DNA of 64,000 bases from Nannochloris sp. 'desiccata' (Eukaryota; Chlorophyta; Trebouxiophyceae; Chlorellales; Chlorellaceae), in assembly GCA_019044685.2 (NCBI GenBank), contig JAGTXX020000008.1, positions 124,001 through 188,000 on the forward strand. Reading direction: 5' to 3'. The position numbers were made by a program, and so were the translations under genes. The notes under the pieces are model-generated. The model saw only the letters and a list, made by a program, of their open reading frames with translations, did no database searches and was not told where the DNA came from. The stretch's first letter is position 1. Each line of letters begins with the position of its first letter. This document shows, piece after piece, positions 10,494 through 20,446 of this stretch.

Positions 10494-10907
10494 AATCCAA
10501 CTTTTCTGCTCGGAACAACCCCTGTGCTGACGTCCGCAGCTTCTGCACTCGCTAATCATGTTCGTAAAACTACTGCGGATGTTGAGAACGAGCAAAGAAG
10601 AGTTCTTCCACGACTTTGAGCAAACTGAATTTTAGCATTGATTGAAAATCGAAACTGTTTCACTGAAGTCTTTCTCTCCTGTTTTCGTTCTGCAGAGATT
10701 GTTACTGACTTCACAAACGGGAATCAATAGGTCGCTCCTGTTGGTTCAGCTAAATTTTTGCTCACTGGCCTGTCAAAAGCCAGCTCCACTCACCAGCGGA
10801 AATCTCTCTCGTTGGTAGCCCATAGCCGGTTAAATTGTAGCTCCACACTGCAGTTAACCCAGTCTACGCCCTAGTAGTCCCCTCCCTAGTTGTTAGTAAT
10901 CGTTGTG

Positions 10908-11174
10908 ATGACTGACAAAATTGGAGAGCCATCTGGCTCTGCTCCTCCTTCTCCCACTGGCTCCCAGCCGGTGGATGTTGACACTCTCAATTCTACTCTT
11001 GCTGAATTTGCTGCTGTCATGACTTCTACTTTGACGTCCGTTATTGATGACAAGCTGGCTGCTGCCGCGTTCCATCGCCCTCAACCGTTTGTTTTGGAAG
11101 ACAACGCGTTGTTCAGTCCCACCGGCACCACCGCCAGCCACGTTGAACCGCTGAGTGTAGTGATAGTTCTTTAG
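10908..11174 (+). pseudogene. Gag remnant of family C (capsid and zinc knuckle missing)
   Basis: The frame starts MTDKIGEPSGSAPPSP and stops after 88 codons. No capsid region or CCHC knuckle follows, although the related element E has both in this place. Downstream another frame holds a short repeat coding GTVDTGTVNTGTVDTG and then a basic stretch (KKKMRREKKKRVTF) equivalent to the start of E's pol. The same truncated Gag occurs in C2 (56957-57223), so the deletion belongs to the family and not to one copy. Confidence 0.7.
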
Positions 11175-11179
11175 GTAGT

Positions 11180-11300
11180 GATCCTGGTACTGTAGATACT
11201 GGTACTGTAAATACTGGTACTGTAGATACTGGTCCTGTAGGTAGTGGTACTGTAGGTAGTGGTAGTAGAAACAGTAGAAAGAAAAAGATGAGAAGAGAGA
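11180..11300 (+). repeat. Short tandem repeats (ACTGGTACTGTAGAT-like) in family C
   Basis: Degenerate 15-18-bp units such as ggtactgtagatact follow the Gag remnant and read as Gly-Thr-Val-Asp-Thr repeats in one frame. They are repeated in C2 at 57229-57349. Confidence 0.75.
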
Positions 11301-11318
11301 AGAAGAAGCGAGTCACCT

Positions 11319-14300
11319 TTGCTGGTACCTCCTCCTCCTTGTTACCAAAACAGGAGTATCAAGCTCGCGTCGGACAGTGACTGTGATACTCCTGTTTCGA
11401 AGGATCGTACAAGTGGTACAATGAAAGATCCAGATCTGGCTGCAATACACGCATGTATTACACAGTGCTATGCGCAGAGGGCATCGGACCCTACTGCTGC
11501 ACTCGTGGCGTCTATTCAACAACGAGCCAGGCGACGCAAGCAGAAGAATCGTCTGATTTTGGTTAAAGCCAAGCTCGGTAGTGTGCAGGTCACCTGCTTG
11601 GTTGATTCGGGGGCTGAAGCGAGCTTAGTTTCTGAAGCTGTGCAGCGCGCTGCTGGTCTCAAGACCACCCCCGGTGAGAAATTATTGGTGCAGGGATGGG
11701 ATGGTTCCCAGCGCGAATGTGGACGTGTCCTGCGAAATATTTCTCTGGTTGCTGGCGAATATTCTGGTCAACACACCTTTGTGGTTGCTCCTTTGGAAGG
11801 TTCCTTTGATGTCATTCTGGGCAATGATTGGTTGCATGCCAACGCTGAAGCCTATAAAGTCCACACTGATCGTGGCATGGTGGAGCTCCATCAACGCAAT
11901 GGTATTGTCGCTCGCTTGTACGCTATCGATTCTCCTGAATCTAAAACCTATGCTTCTGCCTCTGCTGCTACAGTGGAGCGATGGAAAAAGCAAGATGAGA
12001 TCGAGGACTGCGTGCAGGTATCGCTGCGTTGGGCTAGTGATGAGGAAGAAGACCTTGTTGCGAAGCCACTGGAACCAGATATACGCACTGATGAAGAAAA
12101 GAGAGCTGCTATTGAGAAGATGCGTGTTGATCTTGATGGTGTCAAGAAGAAGCATATGGAGCTGGTGCTGAAGGGAGTCATTGATGGCCTCCCGCCAGAC
12201 CGAGAAGCAACAGGTGGAAACTTCAAGATTGATTTGAAGCCTGGTGCTGAAGCTTCTAAGCAAGCTCCATACAGAATGAGTGCTCAGCTTGTTCCTGAGC
12301 TGGATCGCCAGCTTGCTGATATGATGGCACGTGGTTATATCCGACACAGCACTTCTGAATTTGGCGCTCCTGTGCTCTTTGTTAAGAAGAAGAATGGTGA
12401 ATGGCGTTTATGTGTTGATTACAGGGATTTAAACTCTAAGACTATCAAAGATCGGTTTCCTTTACCTAGAATTGATGATCTGCTGGATACTTTGGATGGT
12501 GCTGCTGTTTTCACTAGCTTGGATGCAGTGCAAGGCTACCATCAGTGTCGCATTCGTGCTGAAGATGTTCATAAGACTGCCTTTCGTACACAATATGGTC
12601 ATTTTGAGTACTTAGTACTGCCTTTCGGTCTTGCTAATGCTCCTGCTCACTTCCAGCGATACATGAATCGTACGTTCAGGGAAGCTGGCCTGCTGGGTGT
12701 CACTGTGCTGGTCTATATTGATGACATTCTCATCTTCAGTGCAGATCCTGCTGAGCATGCAAAGCATGTTGATGCTGCTCTACAAGTCGTAGCTGATAAT
12801 CATGTTATTTGCAACCCTGCTAAATGTCATTTTGGATTATTGGAAGTGGAATTTCTTGGTCACATCGTGTCTGCTGAAGGCATTCGTGCTGACCCAAAGA
12901 AAGTTGCTGCTATTGTGGATTGGCCTGAACCACGTAATGTCACTGAAGTGAAGTCATTTATGGGTGCTGTGAATTTCCATCGCAGGCATATTGAAAACTG
13001 TGCTCGGTTGGCAGCTCCACTGAATGATTTAATGAAGAAAGATAAGGCTTACGTGTGGGGAGAAGACCAGCAGGATGCTTTTGATGCTTTGAAACATGCT
13101 TTGGTAACTGCTCCTGTACTTCGTGCTCCCGTGTTTGGTGCTGATTTTGTTTTATATACTGATGCTAGTGGTACTGGTATGGGTGCTGCTCTGTATCAAG
13201 AGTTTGGTGAAGATGGTCCTCACCCGATAGCTTATTGGAGTCGCTGTTTTACACCAGCTGAATTGAATTATATGACTACTGATCAAGAATTATGCGCTAT
13301 CGTGAATGCTATAAAGGCTTTTCAGCATTATCTGCGGAATGCCAGCGTCACTGCGTTGACTGATCATCAAGCCTTGACTACTTTCCTTACTAAGAAGACC
13401 TTGAAAGAAACAAGCCGCCATGTTCGCTGGGCTGATTACCTGGCAGAATTTGAGTTGGAGATCAAGCATTTACCTGGAAACAGTAATGTGGTTGCTGATG
13501 CACTGAGCAGAAAAGGTTTTGAGCAAGTGACTGTCACTGTAGTGGTCACTCCTACTGCTGGCGCTGGTCAACGTGGTACTTTTTTTAGAGCTGCTTTGGA
13601 AGCTGCCTGTGCTGCTGATGAATACATTCAAGCTCAGGTTGCTGCTCTTAAGGCTGGTAAATTATCTAGAACCAAGTATCATGAGCATGCTGGCCTGCTC
13701 TATCGTCGGTATGGAAGTCACTGGTGTCTGGTTGTGCCTCACTCGCAGGTGCAGATGGTATTGCGTGAGATGCATGATGCTCCTACTGCTGGTCATATGG
13801 GTGTTGAGCGTACAGCTACATCTGTACGACGCCTGTTCTGGTGGAGTACTCTCGCTGCTGATGTCATAAAGTATGTTGGCTCTTGCCCTAGTTGCCAGCG
13901 CACTAAACCTCACAACCACCCTGTTTATGGTACTTTGCAGCCTGTGCCAGTCCCTAAGACTCCCTGGGAAGTAGTTAATATGGATTTCTTTGGTCCTTTC
14001 CCTGCTGACTCTGCTGGTTTTGACTATGCAATGAGTGTGACTGATCGCTTTACCAAGATGCTGCACATTATTCCTTGCCAGCACACCCTTACTGCCAAGG
14101 ATGCTGCTTCTATGTTTATTAATGTTGTCTTCAGATATCATGGTATGCCTAAAGGTGTCGTTTCTGATCGTGATGCAAAGTTTACTTCACTGTTTTGGAG
14201 AGAACTCATGAGCAAGTTGGATACCTCGCTGCTGATGTCTACCGCGATGCACCCTCAAACTGATGGGCTGGCAGAGCGACAGCACCGTACCATTGAAGAA

Positions 14301-14741
14301 ACGTTGACTAATTGGACTGCTGCTAGGCCTACTGACTGGTCTGCCTATGTTCCCTTGGTGGAATTTGCCATTAATAATTCTAAGCAAGCTGCTACTGGTG
14401 ACACTCCTTTTTTCCTGAATTATGGACAACACCCTCGCACTCCTTTGGCTATTGTTGCTGACTCTTTGTTGCCTGCTGAATTGAACCCTGCTTCTGCTGA
14501 TTATTTACAATCACTGCAAACAGCATGGAAGTGTGCACACAAGAGTATTGAGCAAGCGCAGCGCAAGATGAAGGAGAGAGCTGATCAACACCGTCGTCCT
14601 AGTCCTTTCAAAGTGGGTGATAAAGTTAGTATTTCTAGGAAGGTATTGTCTTTGCCTGACACTACTGATCGCAAATTGCAGTATCGCTTCTATGGTCCTT
14701 TCACTGTTAAAGCTTTACGCGGTCCCAATGCAGTATACTAG
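11319..14741 (+). CDS. Pol polyprotein, family C (frameshifted near its end)
   Basis: A 1140-codon frame. Seen in order: retropepsin (LVDSGAEASLVS, about 11600), reverse transcriptase with LFVKKKNGEWRLCVDYR and the YIDDIL box (about 12710), RNase H (YTDASGTGMG, about 13155), integrase HHCC finger (HMGVERT to CPSCQ, about 13780-13900), and integrase core with MDFFGPF, SDRDAKF and GLAERQ. The frame ends prematurely at 14741, where a 2-nt duplication (agtatactagta) shifts the reading frame. The chromodomain continues in the next frame (14740-15307). All core enzymatic motifs upstream are intact. The ORF start codon (11319) is not certain. Confidence 0.9.
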   Translation: MLVPPPPCYQNRSIKLASDSDCDTPVSKDRTSGTMKDPDLAAIHACITQCYAQRASDPTAALVASIQQRARRRKQKNRLILVKAKLGSVQVTCLVDSGAEASLVSEAVQRAAGLKTTPGEKLLVQGWDGSQRECGRVLRNISLVAGEYSGQHTFVVAPLEGSFDVILGNDWLHANAEAYKVHTDRGMVELHQRNGIVARLYAIDSPESKTYASASAATVERWKKQDEIEDCVQVSLRWASDEEEDLVAKPLEPDIRTDEEKRAAIEKMRVDLDGVKKKHMELVLKGVIDGLPPDREATGGNFKIDLKPGAEASKQAPYRMSAQLVPELDRQLADMMARGYIRHSTSEFGAPVLFVKKKNGEWRLCVDYRDLNSKTIKDRFPLPRIDDLLDTLDGAAVFTSLDAVQGYHQCRIRAEDVHKTAFRTQYGHFEYLVLPFGLANAPAHFQRYMNRTFREAGLLGVTVLVYIDDILIFSADPAEHAKHVDAALQVVADNHVICNPAKCHFGLLEVEFLGHIVSAEGIRADPKKVAAIVDWPEPRNVTEVKSFMGAVNFHRRHIENCARLAAPLNDLMKKDKAYVWGEDQQDAFDALKHALVTAPVLRAPVFGADFVLYTDASGTGMGAALYQEFGEDGPHPIAYWSRCFTPAELNYMTTDQELCAIVNAIKAFQHYLRNASVTALTDHQALTTFLTKKTLKETSRHVRWADYLAEFELEIKHLPGNSNVVADALSRKGFEQVTVTVVVTPTAGAGQRGTFFRAALEAACAADEYIQAQVAALKAGKLSRTKYHEHAGLLYRRYGSHWCLVVPHSQVQMVLREMHDAPTAGHMGVERTATSVRRLFWWSTLAADVIKYVGSCPSCQRTKPHNHPVYGTLQPVPVPKTPWEVVNMDFFGPFPADSAGFDYAMSVTDRFTKMLHIIPCQHTLTAKDAASMFINVVFRYHGMPKGVVSDRDAKFTSLFWRELMSKLDTSLLMSTAMHPQTDGLAERQHRTIEETLTNWTAARPTDWSAYVPLVEFAINNSKQAATGDTPFFLNYGQHPRTPLAIVADSLLPAELNPASADYLQSLQTAWKCAHKSIEQAQRKMKERADQHRRPSPFKVGDKVSISRKVLSLPDTTDRKLQYRFYGPFTVKALRGPNAVY

Positions 14742-15307
14742 TAGCTGTCGAGCTTGTTGATGGCAAGCCTTTGCGAAGTTTTAATGTTTCCAACCTGAAG
14801 CCCTGGATTGACGATGATGGATCTTTCCCTGGTCGTGATTATGCCCCACCTGCTCCTGAATTGATTAACAATGAAAAGCATTTTGCTGTGGAAAGTTTTG
14901 CTCGCAACCGCTGGCGCAGATTCCGTGGCTGGTATAAAGAACAGTTTTATGTGCGTTGGAAAGGCTACCCTGCCTCTGACAACACTTGGGAAGATGTTAA
15001 ATCTCTGATGAAAGATATGCCTGATCATGGTTTCCTTGAGTTGCTGCCTACTTTGAAGAAAAGACTTGATCCTCCCAAGCCCCGCCCTGATGACTGGTTG
15101 TCGGAATCTGAAGAGGAGGAGGAAGAAGCTCCTAAGCCTGCTGCTCCAGTCCCTGAAGCGACTGAACCTGAGTCTACGGAAGAAGAAGTTGCAGCTGCAC
15201 TGCCACCGCCGCCATTACGCAGAAGTAAAAGAAATTTAAAGTCGATTACTAACATGATTAAAAAGGTCTTGAATAATACCCTTGGGCCCCGTCTGAATTT
15301 GTCTTGA
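14740..15307 (+). pseudogene. Integrase tail and chromodomain, family C
   Basis: Continuation of pol after the 2-nt frameshift. It contains RSFNVSNLKPW, then a chromodomain with an insert (FARNRWRRF, YKEQFYVRWKGYP, NTWEDV) and an acidic, proline-rich tail (SESEEEEEE, LPPPPLRRSKR). The pol product of an intact copy would end at 15307. The polypurine tract taaaggggagaaga lies just before the 3' LTR. Confidence 0.85.
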
Positions 15308-15435
15308 TTATGAATACCGCACTTTTGTTATTAGTTGTTCTTCTGCATGGTTTTGTATAGTACTGGGCTCAGTGCTGTTGGTGCACTGCCTTGTACGAAA
15401 TCTCTAGTGTGCCTTCTGAATAAAGGGGAGAAGAA

Positions 15436-15566
15436 TGTTACAGATATAAAGTGACATTTGACCCTGGTAATGGATGCAAGCTAGGAAAGCACTACATAAC
15501 CTGCATTTGTTGTATAGAACGACAGTTAATTGTAATATATAAATAGTAGTAGAAATACTTCTATCA
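15436..15566 (+). repeat. 3' LTR of family C1 (131 bp)
   Basis: It starts TGTTACAGATATAAAG and ends ACTTCTATCA. The same 131-bp sequence is the 5' LTR of C2 at 56210-56340. Confidence 0.92.
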
Positions 15567-15568
15567 CT

Positions 15569-17665
15569 GACGATGCCTCACCGCTGACTACTGTTTTTGC
15601 TGCTGAGTTGAATAAGAAGAAGATCAAAGTCTTGGTCGACTGCGGATCTAGTTTGAACATTGTCTCTGAGTCTTTTGTGAACGCTAACGCGTTGAAAACT
15701 GCTGCAGCTTACCCCGTGGGGGTCAAGCTGGCTGATGGTCGTCGCCATGCTGGTGACCGTGTGCTGCGCCATACTAGGCTGAAGCTGGGTCGTCTTAATG
15801 ACGTACTAAATCTGCGTGTATTCCCAGTACAACAGTACGACGTTATTCTAGCTTTACCGTGGTTGAAGGCTGGTAAAGTTCAAGTCGATTGGGATACTGG
15901 AAATATTGCTGTTTGGAAAAAACGGCGCTGGCATAAAATTAAATCTTTACCGAGCCAACAGAAGAAAGTTGCTGCACGACGTCCGGACTGGCTGGGTAAA
16001 AAGTCGTTTAAAAAGCTGGTGAGTGAGGATGCTGTCAATTGCTTTATGCTTGATAGCCAATTCCTACAAGAGCTGTATGTCTCTGAGCTGGCAAATGAAG
16101 GAGAAGATTCTGCTGCTGCTGCTGGTACTGGTGATGCTGGTACTGCTGCTGGTATGTTGGATGAGAGGATAGAGCGCCTCATTAAGAAGTATTCTACTGT
16201 ATTTCCCTCTACTCCTCCTGGTGTGCCTCCTGAGAGAGCTATTGTGCATGAGATCAAGCTGGTAAAGGGTGCTGCCCCTGTACACCGGGCCCCATACAGG
16301 TTGTCGGTGTCTCAAGAAAATGAGCTGCGTTTAAGATTGAAAGAGCTGATGGAGCTAGGTTTAATTCGTCCTTCTAAATCTCCCTGGGCTGCTCCCATCT
16401 TGTTTGTGCCGAAGAAAGACGGAACTCTACGCTTCTGTGTTGACTACCGTGGTTTGAATAAAATTACTGTCAGAGATGAGCACCCGCTGCCCATCCCTGA
16501 AGATCAAATTCGAAGGCTGCATGGTGCTAAGGTGTTTTCTAAAATTGATTTACATTCTGGTTATTATCAGATAGCTGTAGCTGAGCGTGATAGAGAGAAG
16601 ACTGCGTTTACTACCGTCTTTGGTCTTTTTGAGTTCGTGGTGATGCCGTTTGGACTCACTAATGCCCCTGCTACGTTTAGTAGGTTGATGATGGATGTTT
16701 TTAAAGATTTTCTCTACGATTTTGTGCTGGTTTATTTCGATGACATCTTGATTTTCTCTGAGAATGAGGAAGAGCACAATAAACACCTCAAGTTAGTACT
16801 GGACAAGCTGGCAGAGCACCAGCTAGTTGCAAAATTGTCCAAGTGTTCTTTCTTTAAATCTGAGGTGGAGTATTTGGGATTTGTTGTCTCTGCTGATGGT
16901 GTGAAGATGGCTAAAGATAAGATTCAAGCTGTGCTGGAGTGGCCTAAGCCACAAGATGTGCGTGATGTGCGTGATTTCCTTGGTCTAACTGGTTTTTATC
17001 GTCACTTTATTAGAAATTATGCTCACATCGCTGCACCGCTGAATGAATTGACCAAGCAAGGTGTGCCCTTCATCTGGACTCCGCTGCATGAAGGTCACTT
17101 TAATGAGTTGAAGAAAGCTATTACTAGCTCTCCTGTGCTGCAAGTCTACAATCCTGCTGCTGAGTGTGTTGTTTGTACCGATGCCTCTAATATTGCTGTT
17201 GGCGCTGTGCTGCTGCAAGCTTCTGCTGATGGTCCCGCTGCTGAATTGAAGCCCGTGGCTTTCTTTTCTAAGAAACTACGTGGTGCTGAGCTGAATTATG
17301 ATGCTAGAACTCGTGAGTTCTTAGCTATTAAGATGGTTGCTGCTAAATGGAAGCACTACCTTAACAACGGGAAGACCCCGATCTTCTACACCGACCATGA
17401 GAGCTTGCAGTACCTCAATAGTCAAACTGACTTGAGTCCTAAATTTATTCGCTGGTACGGTAATATTACTAGTTGGCTTGGTGGTCCCCCTATTATTCGT
17501 TACAAGCCTGGTAAAGAGAATGTTGTTGCAGATGCTTTGAGCCGCCGCCCTGATCATGCTTTGTGTGCTTTGTCTCTGGTGATGCCAGCGGATGAGGTGA
17601 TGCAACAGATTAAAGAAGGGTTAAAGCTTGATAAATTTGCCCTGGAGGAAGCTGAAAAGGATTAA
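15569..17665 (+). pseudogene. Pol (protease-RT-RNase H), family A2
   Basis: The open frame covers protease (VLVDCGSSLNIVSE near 15628, Cys in the catalytic triplet), reverse transcriptase ([20 protein letters not shown] near 16730) and RNase H (CTDASNIAVGA near 17175, ADALSRRPD near 17530). It stops at 17665 because one extra G in GAAAAGGATTAA shifts the frame. Copy B1, which lacks this base, reads straight through into [10 protein letters not shown]. The 5' end is cut by C1. Confidence 0.9.
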
Positions 17666-19082
17666 AGCTGGTACTACTGCTTATTTTTGGGAGAATGGTT
17701 TACTTTATCGTTTTATTAATGGTCGTTCACAGCTGTATGTGCCTGATGTTGGTGATTTACGTGAGCTACTGATCCATGAAATGCATGATTTGCCTCTGGT
17801 TGGACACCAAGGTATAAATCGAACTTTGAAGCGTTTGATCGAACAGTTTGGTTGGCCTTATATGGGCAGGGATGTTGCTGAGTATGTGCGTAGCTGTCAT
17901 GAGTGTCAGAGTAACAAACCTCGCCACCAACTACCCGCTGGTTTGCTGCAGCCGTTGGAGATGCCTAGTGGACCCTGGGAGTCTATCTCAATGGATTTTA
18001 TTGTGAAGCTGCCTAAAACTAAAGAAGGTTTTGATGCTATTATGGTTGTTGTTGATCGTTTTTCGAAATATGTTGAATTTATTCCTACTTATACTTCTGC
18101 TACTGCTGAGGACACAGCCATGGCTCTATTTTATAGTCATATTTTGTGCCGTCATGGCTGCCCCTCCTCTATTGTTTCTGACCGGGATTCTAAATTTATT
18201 TCTTCTTTTTGGCAATCACTTTGGTCTTCTGTGGGTACTCGCCTGAAACTCTCTACTTCTTATCACCCTCAAACTGATGGCCAAACTGAGCGCGCTAATC
18301 GTGTTTTGGAAGAAATGCTTCGGTCTTTTTGTTTGCTCGAACCAGAGCGCTGGGTAGCCTTTCTACCACAAGCTCGCTTTGCTGTTAATACTGCTGTTAA
18401 TATTTCTACTACTATGAGTCCTTTTTCTATTGTTTATGGTCGCAATCCCCGGATGCCTGCCTCCTATGTTGCTGGGAATAGTGATGCTGTTCCTGTTTCA
18501 GTGGAGCGGTTCCGCCAACGCCATGAACAGATTTTGTCTAAAGTTGCTGATCTTTTGAAAATTGCTCAAGAAAGACAAGTTAAGTATGCTAATCGAAAAC
18601 GTATTGATGTTGTTTTTGATGTTGGTGAAGATGTGTTGCTGAATTCTCGCAATTTGTCTTTGGATGGTTCGAATCCTCCAAAGTTAAAACCGTTGTTTGT
18701 CGGTCCTTTTAAAATTTTGAAACAAGTTAGTCCTGTTGCCTATACTTTGGATATGCCTTCTACTTTCAAAGGGCATACTACTTTTCATGTTTCTGTTTTG
18801 AAGAAGTATAGAAATGCTGATTCCAAGTTCCCTGTTCGTGCTGCTACTTCTGAACCACCGCCTTTGTATTTTCAGCGTGGTGATGCTTTTTATGAAGTTG
18901 AAAAAATTATTTCTCATCGTGGTCCTAAACCTAAGCGCGAATTTCGTGTCAAATGGAAAGGATATGAGGAACCTACTTGGGAACCTGAGCAGAATTTAAA
19001 GGATAATGAATTTTATCTTGAGTATATTGCTAAATTAAATGCTGCCCCGCCTGGTCGTCGCTCGCGTCGAGGACGACGCTGA
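17666..19082 (+). pseudogene. Pol (integrase-chromodomain), family A2
   Basis: Second half of the frameshifted pol. Integrase finger (HQGINRTLKR to CHECQ, about 17810-17910), catalytic core with MDFIVKL, SDRDSKF and GQTERAN (about 17990-18295), and a chromodomain at the C-terminus (YEVEKIISHRG, FRVKWKGYE, PTWEPEQNL; about 18890-18990) followed by a basic tail (GRRSRRGRR). The stop is 18 bp before the LTR, leaving room only for the polypurine tract. Confidence 0.9.
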
Positions 19083-19100
19083 TTTCTAACAGGGGGGTGG

Positions 19101-19261
19101 TGTAACATAATGGGCTATTTTCCTTACTTTCTTTTGTGTGCTGTCCCTGATTCCTTCTATAAACCCTCGCTGCTTCTTGGCTGATATCTTTCAATTGTTT
19201 GCTGAACTGCTGTAACGCTGATAAGCTGAATAGAGACACTGACAAAGGTCATTACCTTACA
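19101..19261 (+). repeat. 3' LTR of family A2 (161 bp)
   Basis: It starts TGTAACATAATGGG after a G-rich polypurine tract and ends ATTACCTTACA. Its reverse complement matches the partial 5' LTR of A1 at 4434-4560. The tips TGTAA and TTACA are inverted repeats. Confidence 0.92.
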
Positions 19262-19916
19262 GTCACTACAAGCCCGACTTTAAATATTTGGCTCCGCAAG
19301 CAAAGAAGATATTGAAGATGCCATCAAACTTGCTGTACGGTTAACCGACGCCAGCGCTGAAGTGGAGCTTCGTCGTTGGCTAGTCTATGGGCACGCTGAT
19401 GCAGGATGTGCATCAATTTGTGGCACTTTTCAGGCAGCTGAAAATGGCCAAGTGAAAATGACGTCGGTAGTGAATGTTAGGGTAATGTGGGAAGGAACTC
19501 TAAACAATGAATACCCTCAGCTAGCACGCATTGCTTCCAGATTGCTGTTGCTTCATGCTACCTCTTGTTCTACAGAGAGGTTGTGGTCTTTGCTGCGTTG
19601 GGTGTATAGAGATAACCGCTCCCGCCTTGGTTTTGAAAAGGCTCGTAAGATGGCACTTCTCGCCATGTTCAGGCGCTCCCAGGCAAAGAATGATGATCTA
19701 TTTGAAGATGATTTGCTGCTTGAATGGTTTTTAGATCAAGAGGAGGAAGAAAACGAAGAGATTATCGAAATTGATGATCTCATTGAATGATTAACTGCAC
19801 CACTATAGATTCGTGTAATATGCACTATATATAGTACCCTGATTTTACTATAGATACTGTAATTACATGTAATTACATATAATTATAGTTTTGTTTTAGC
19901 TATAGTGACATCCCTA
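19262..19916 (+). mobile_element. hAT DNA transposon, 3' fragment
   Basis: Contains the C-terminal dimerisation region of a hAT transposase and ends near TGACATCCCTA, which resembles the 3' terminal inverted repeat of Ac-like hAT elements. The 5' part is missing; A2's LTR abuts it on the left and a family D fragment on the right. Simple AT-rich repeats (aattacatgt, aattacatat) lie just inside the proposed end. No 8-bp duplication can be checked because the other end is absent. Confidence 0.7.
19287..19790 (+). pseudogene. hAT transposase, C-terminal dimerisation domain
   Basis: The protein shows YPQLARIASRLLLLHATSC followed by STERLWSLLRWVYRD and a conserved NRSRLGFEKARKMALL segment, the usual end of hAT transposases that mediates multimer formation. 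An acidic tail follows (EEEENEEIIEIDD). Upstream, YKPDFKYLAP-like and EDIEDAIKLAVRL segments are in different frames, so the reading frame is broken near 19310. The RNase H-like catalytic core is missing. Confidence 0.75.
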
Positions 19917-20258
19917 CCTATGAGGCGGGCATCGCCAGAAATTAAAATGCGACGCATTTATTTAGATGATATTATGATTTTTCCCAAGACTTTTGAAGAC
20001 CATCTAAGGCATGTACGCCATGTGTTTCTAAAATTAAGAAAGCAACGTTTTTATGTTAATAAAGAAAAGTGTTCATTTTTCAAAACTAAAATTTGCTTGG
20101 CTTGGCTACATTATCTCTGATCAAGGTATTGAAGTTGACCAAAGCAAGATTACAACAATTCTAGAATGGCCCGAGCCAAAGAATACTACAGATATTTTAT
20201 CTTTTTTAGGTTTTACTGGATGGTATCGAAAATTTATTGAAAAATTCCCTCGTTTCTG
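19917..20258 (+). pseudogene. Family D reverse transcriptase fragment (copy D2)
   Basis: Codes for the RT palm and connection (RRIYLDDIMIF, then in another frame WLGYIISDQGIEVDQSK, ILEWPEPKN and GWYRKFIEKF). The last part matches the first bases of the window, so it is family D. One frameshift lies near 20095 (tgcttggcttggct). It has no LTR on either side and ends about 190 bp upstream of the transporter gene. Confidence 0.82.
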
Positions 20259-20446
20259 AGATTCCACCCCGAATGAATTTCTCCCCTAATGGCGGTGTCA
20301 TGGGAAAAAATGCCAAGTCAAAGTTCTTTAAGGATTTGACTCAAATCTTAAAAAAAACACTGGACAAGGCGTTAAGCTCACTAAGTTGCTGAATGCAGTT
20401 GTTGCAACATCGTCTCCAAGCCAGCAATCCATCCCAATAACCCAAG
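20259..20446 (+). other. 5' region of the transporter gene
   Basis: About 190 bp between the family D fragment and the transporter start. A short upstream frame starts at about 20271 (MNFSPNGGVMGKNAKSKF) and stops before the gene. It could be an upstream ORF or chance. No promoter motif is evident to me. Confidence 0.3.

Larger units (their letters stand above)
5984..10502 (-). mobile_element. Non-LTR retrotransposon (LINE, L1/Tx1-like) with internal insertion
   Basis: A minus-strand LINE with apurinic-type endonuclease, reverse transcriptase and a C-terminal zinc-binding region. It is split by about 1 kb of unrelated DNA (about 6975-8030). At about 10502 it abuts a family C retrotransposon whose first ~300 bp (LTR, PBS) are missing. 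I cannot see target-site duplications, and the original order of insertion is unclear. Confidence 0.85.
10503..15566 (+). mobile_element. Ty3/gypsy family C, 5'-truncated copy (C1)
   Basis: Shares nearly identical sequence with C2 (56552 onward, constant offset 46049) up to about 12146. It lacks the 5' LTR and leader present in C2. It contains a Gag remnant, a long pol frame, a chromodomain tail and a 131-bp 3' LTR. Its right edge meets family A pol at 15567, so C1 probably inserted into A2; A2's 5' half is not found on the other side. Confidence 0.88.
15567..19261 (+). mobile_element. Ty3/gypsy family A, 3' part (copy A2)
   Basis: A plus-strand pol with a 3' LTR. It begins abruptly at GCTGACGATGCCTC-type sequence (also in A1 near 3160) where C1's LTR ends; gag and 5' LTR are absent. 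A single-base insertion near 17659 (aaaagg) splits pol. The polypurine tract aacaggggggtgg directly precedes the 161-bp LTR. Confidence 0.88.

Noticed and set aside
10506..10595. Apparent N-terminal extension of the LINE protein
   Set aside because: This stretch is family C sequence read in reverse and recurs at 56555-56644 without the LINE.
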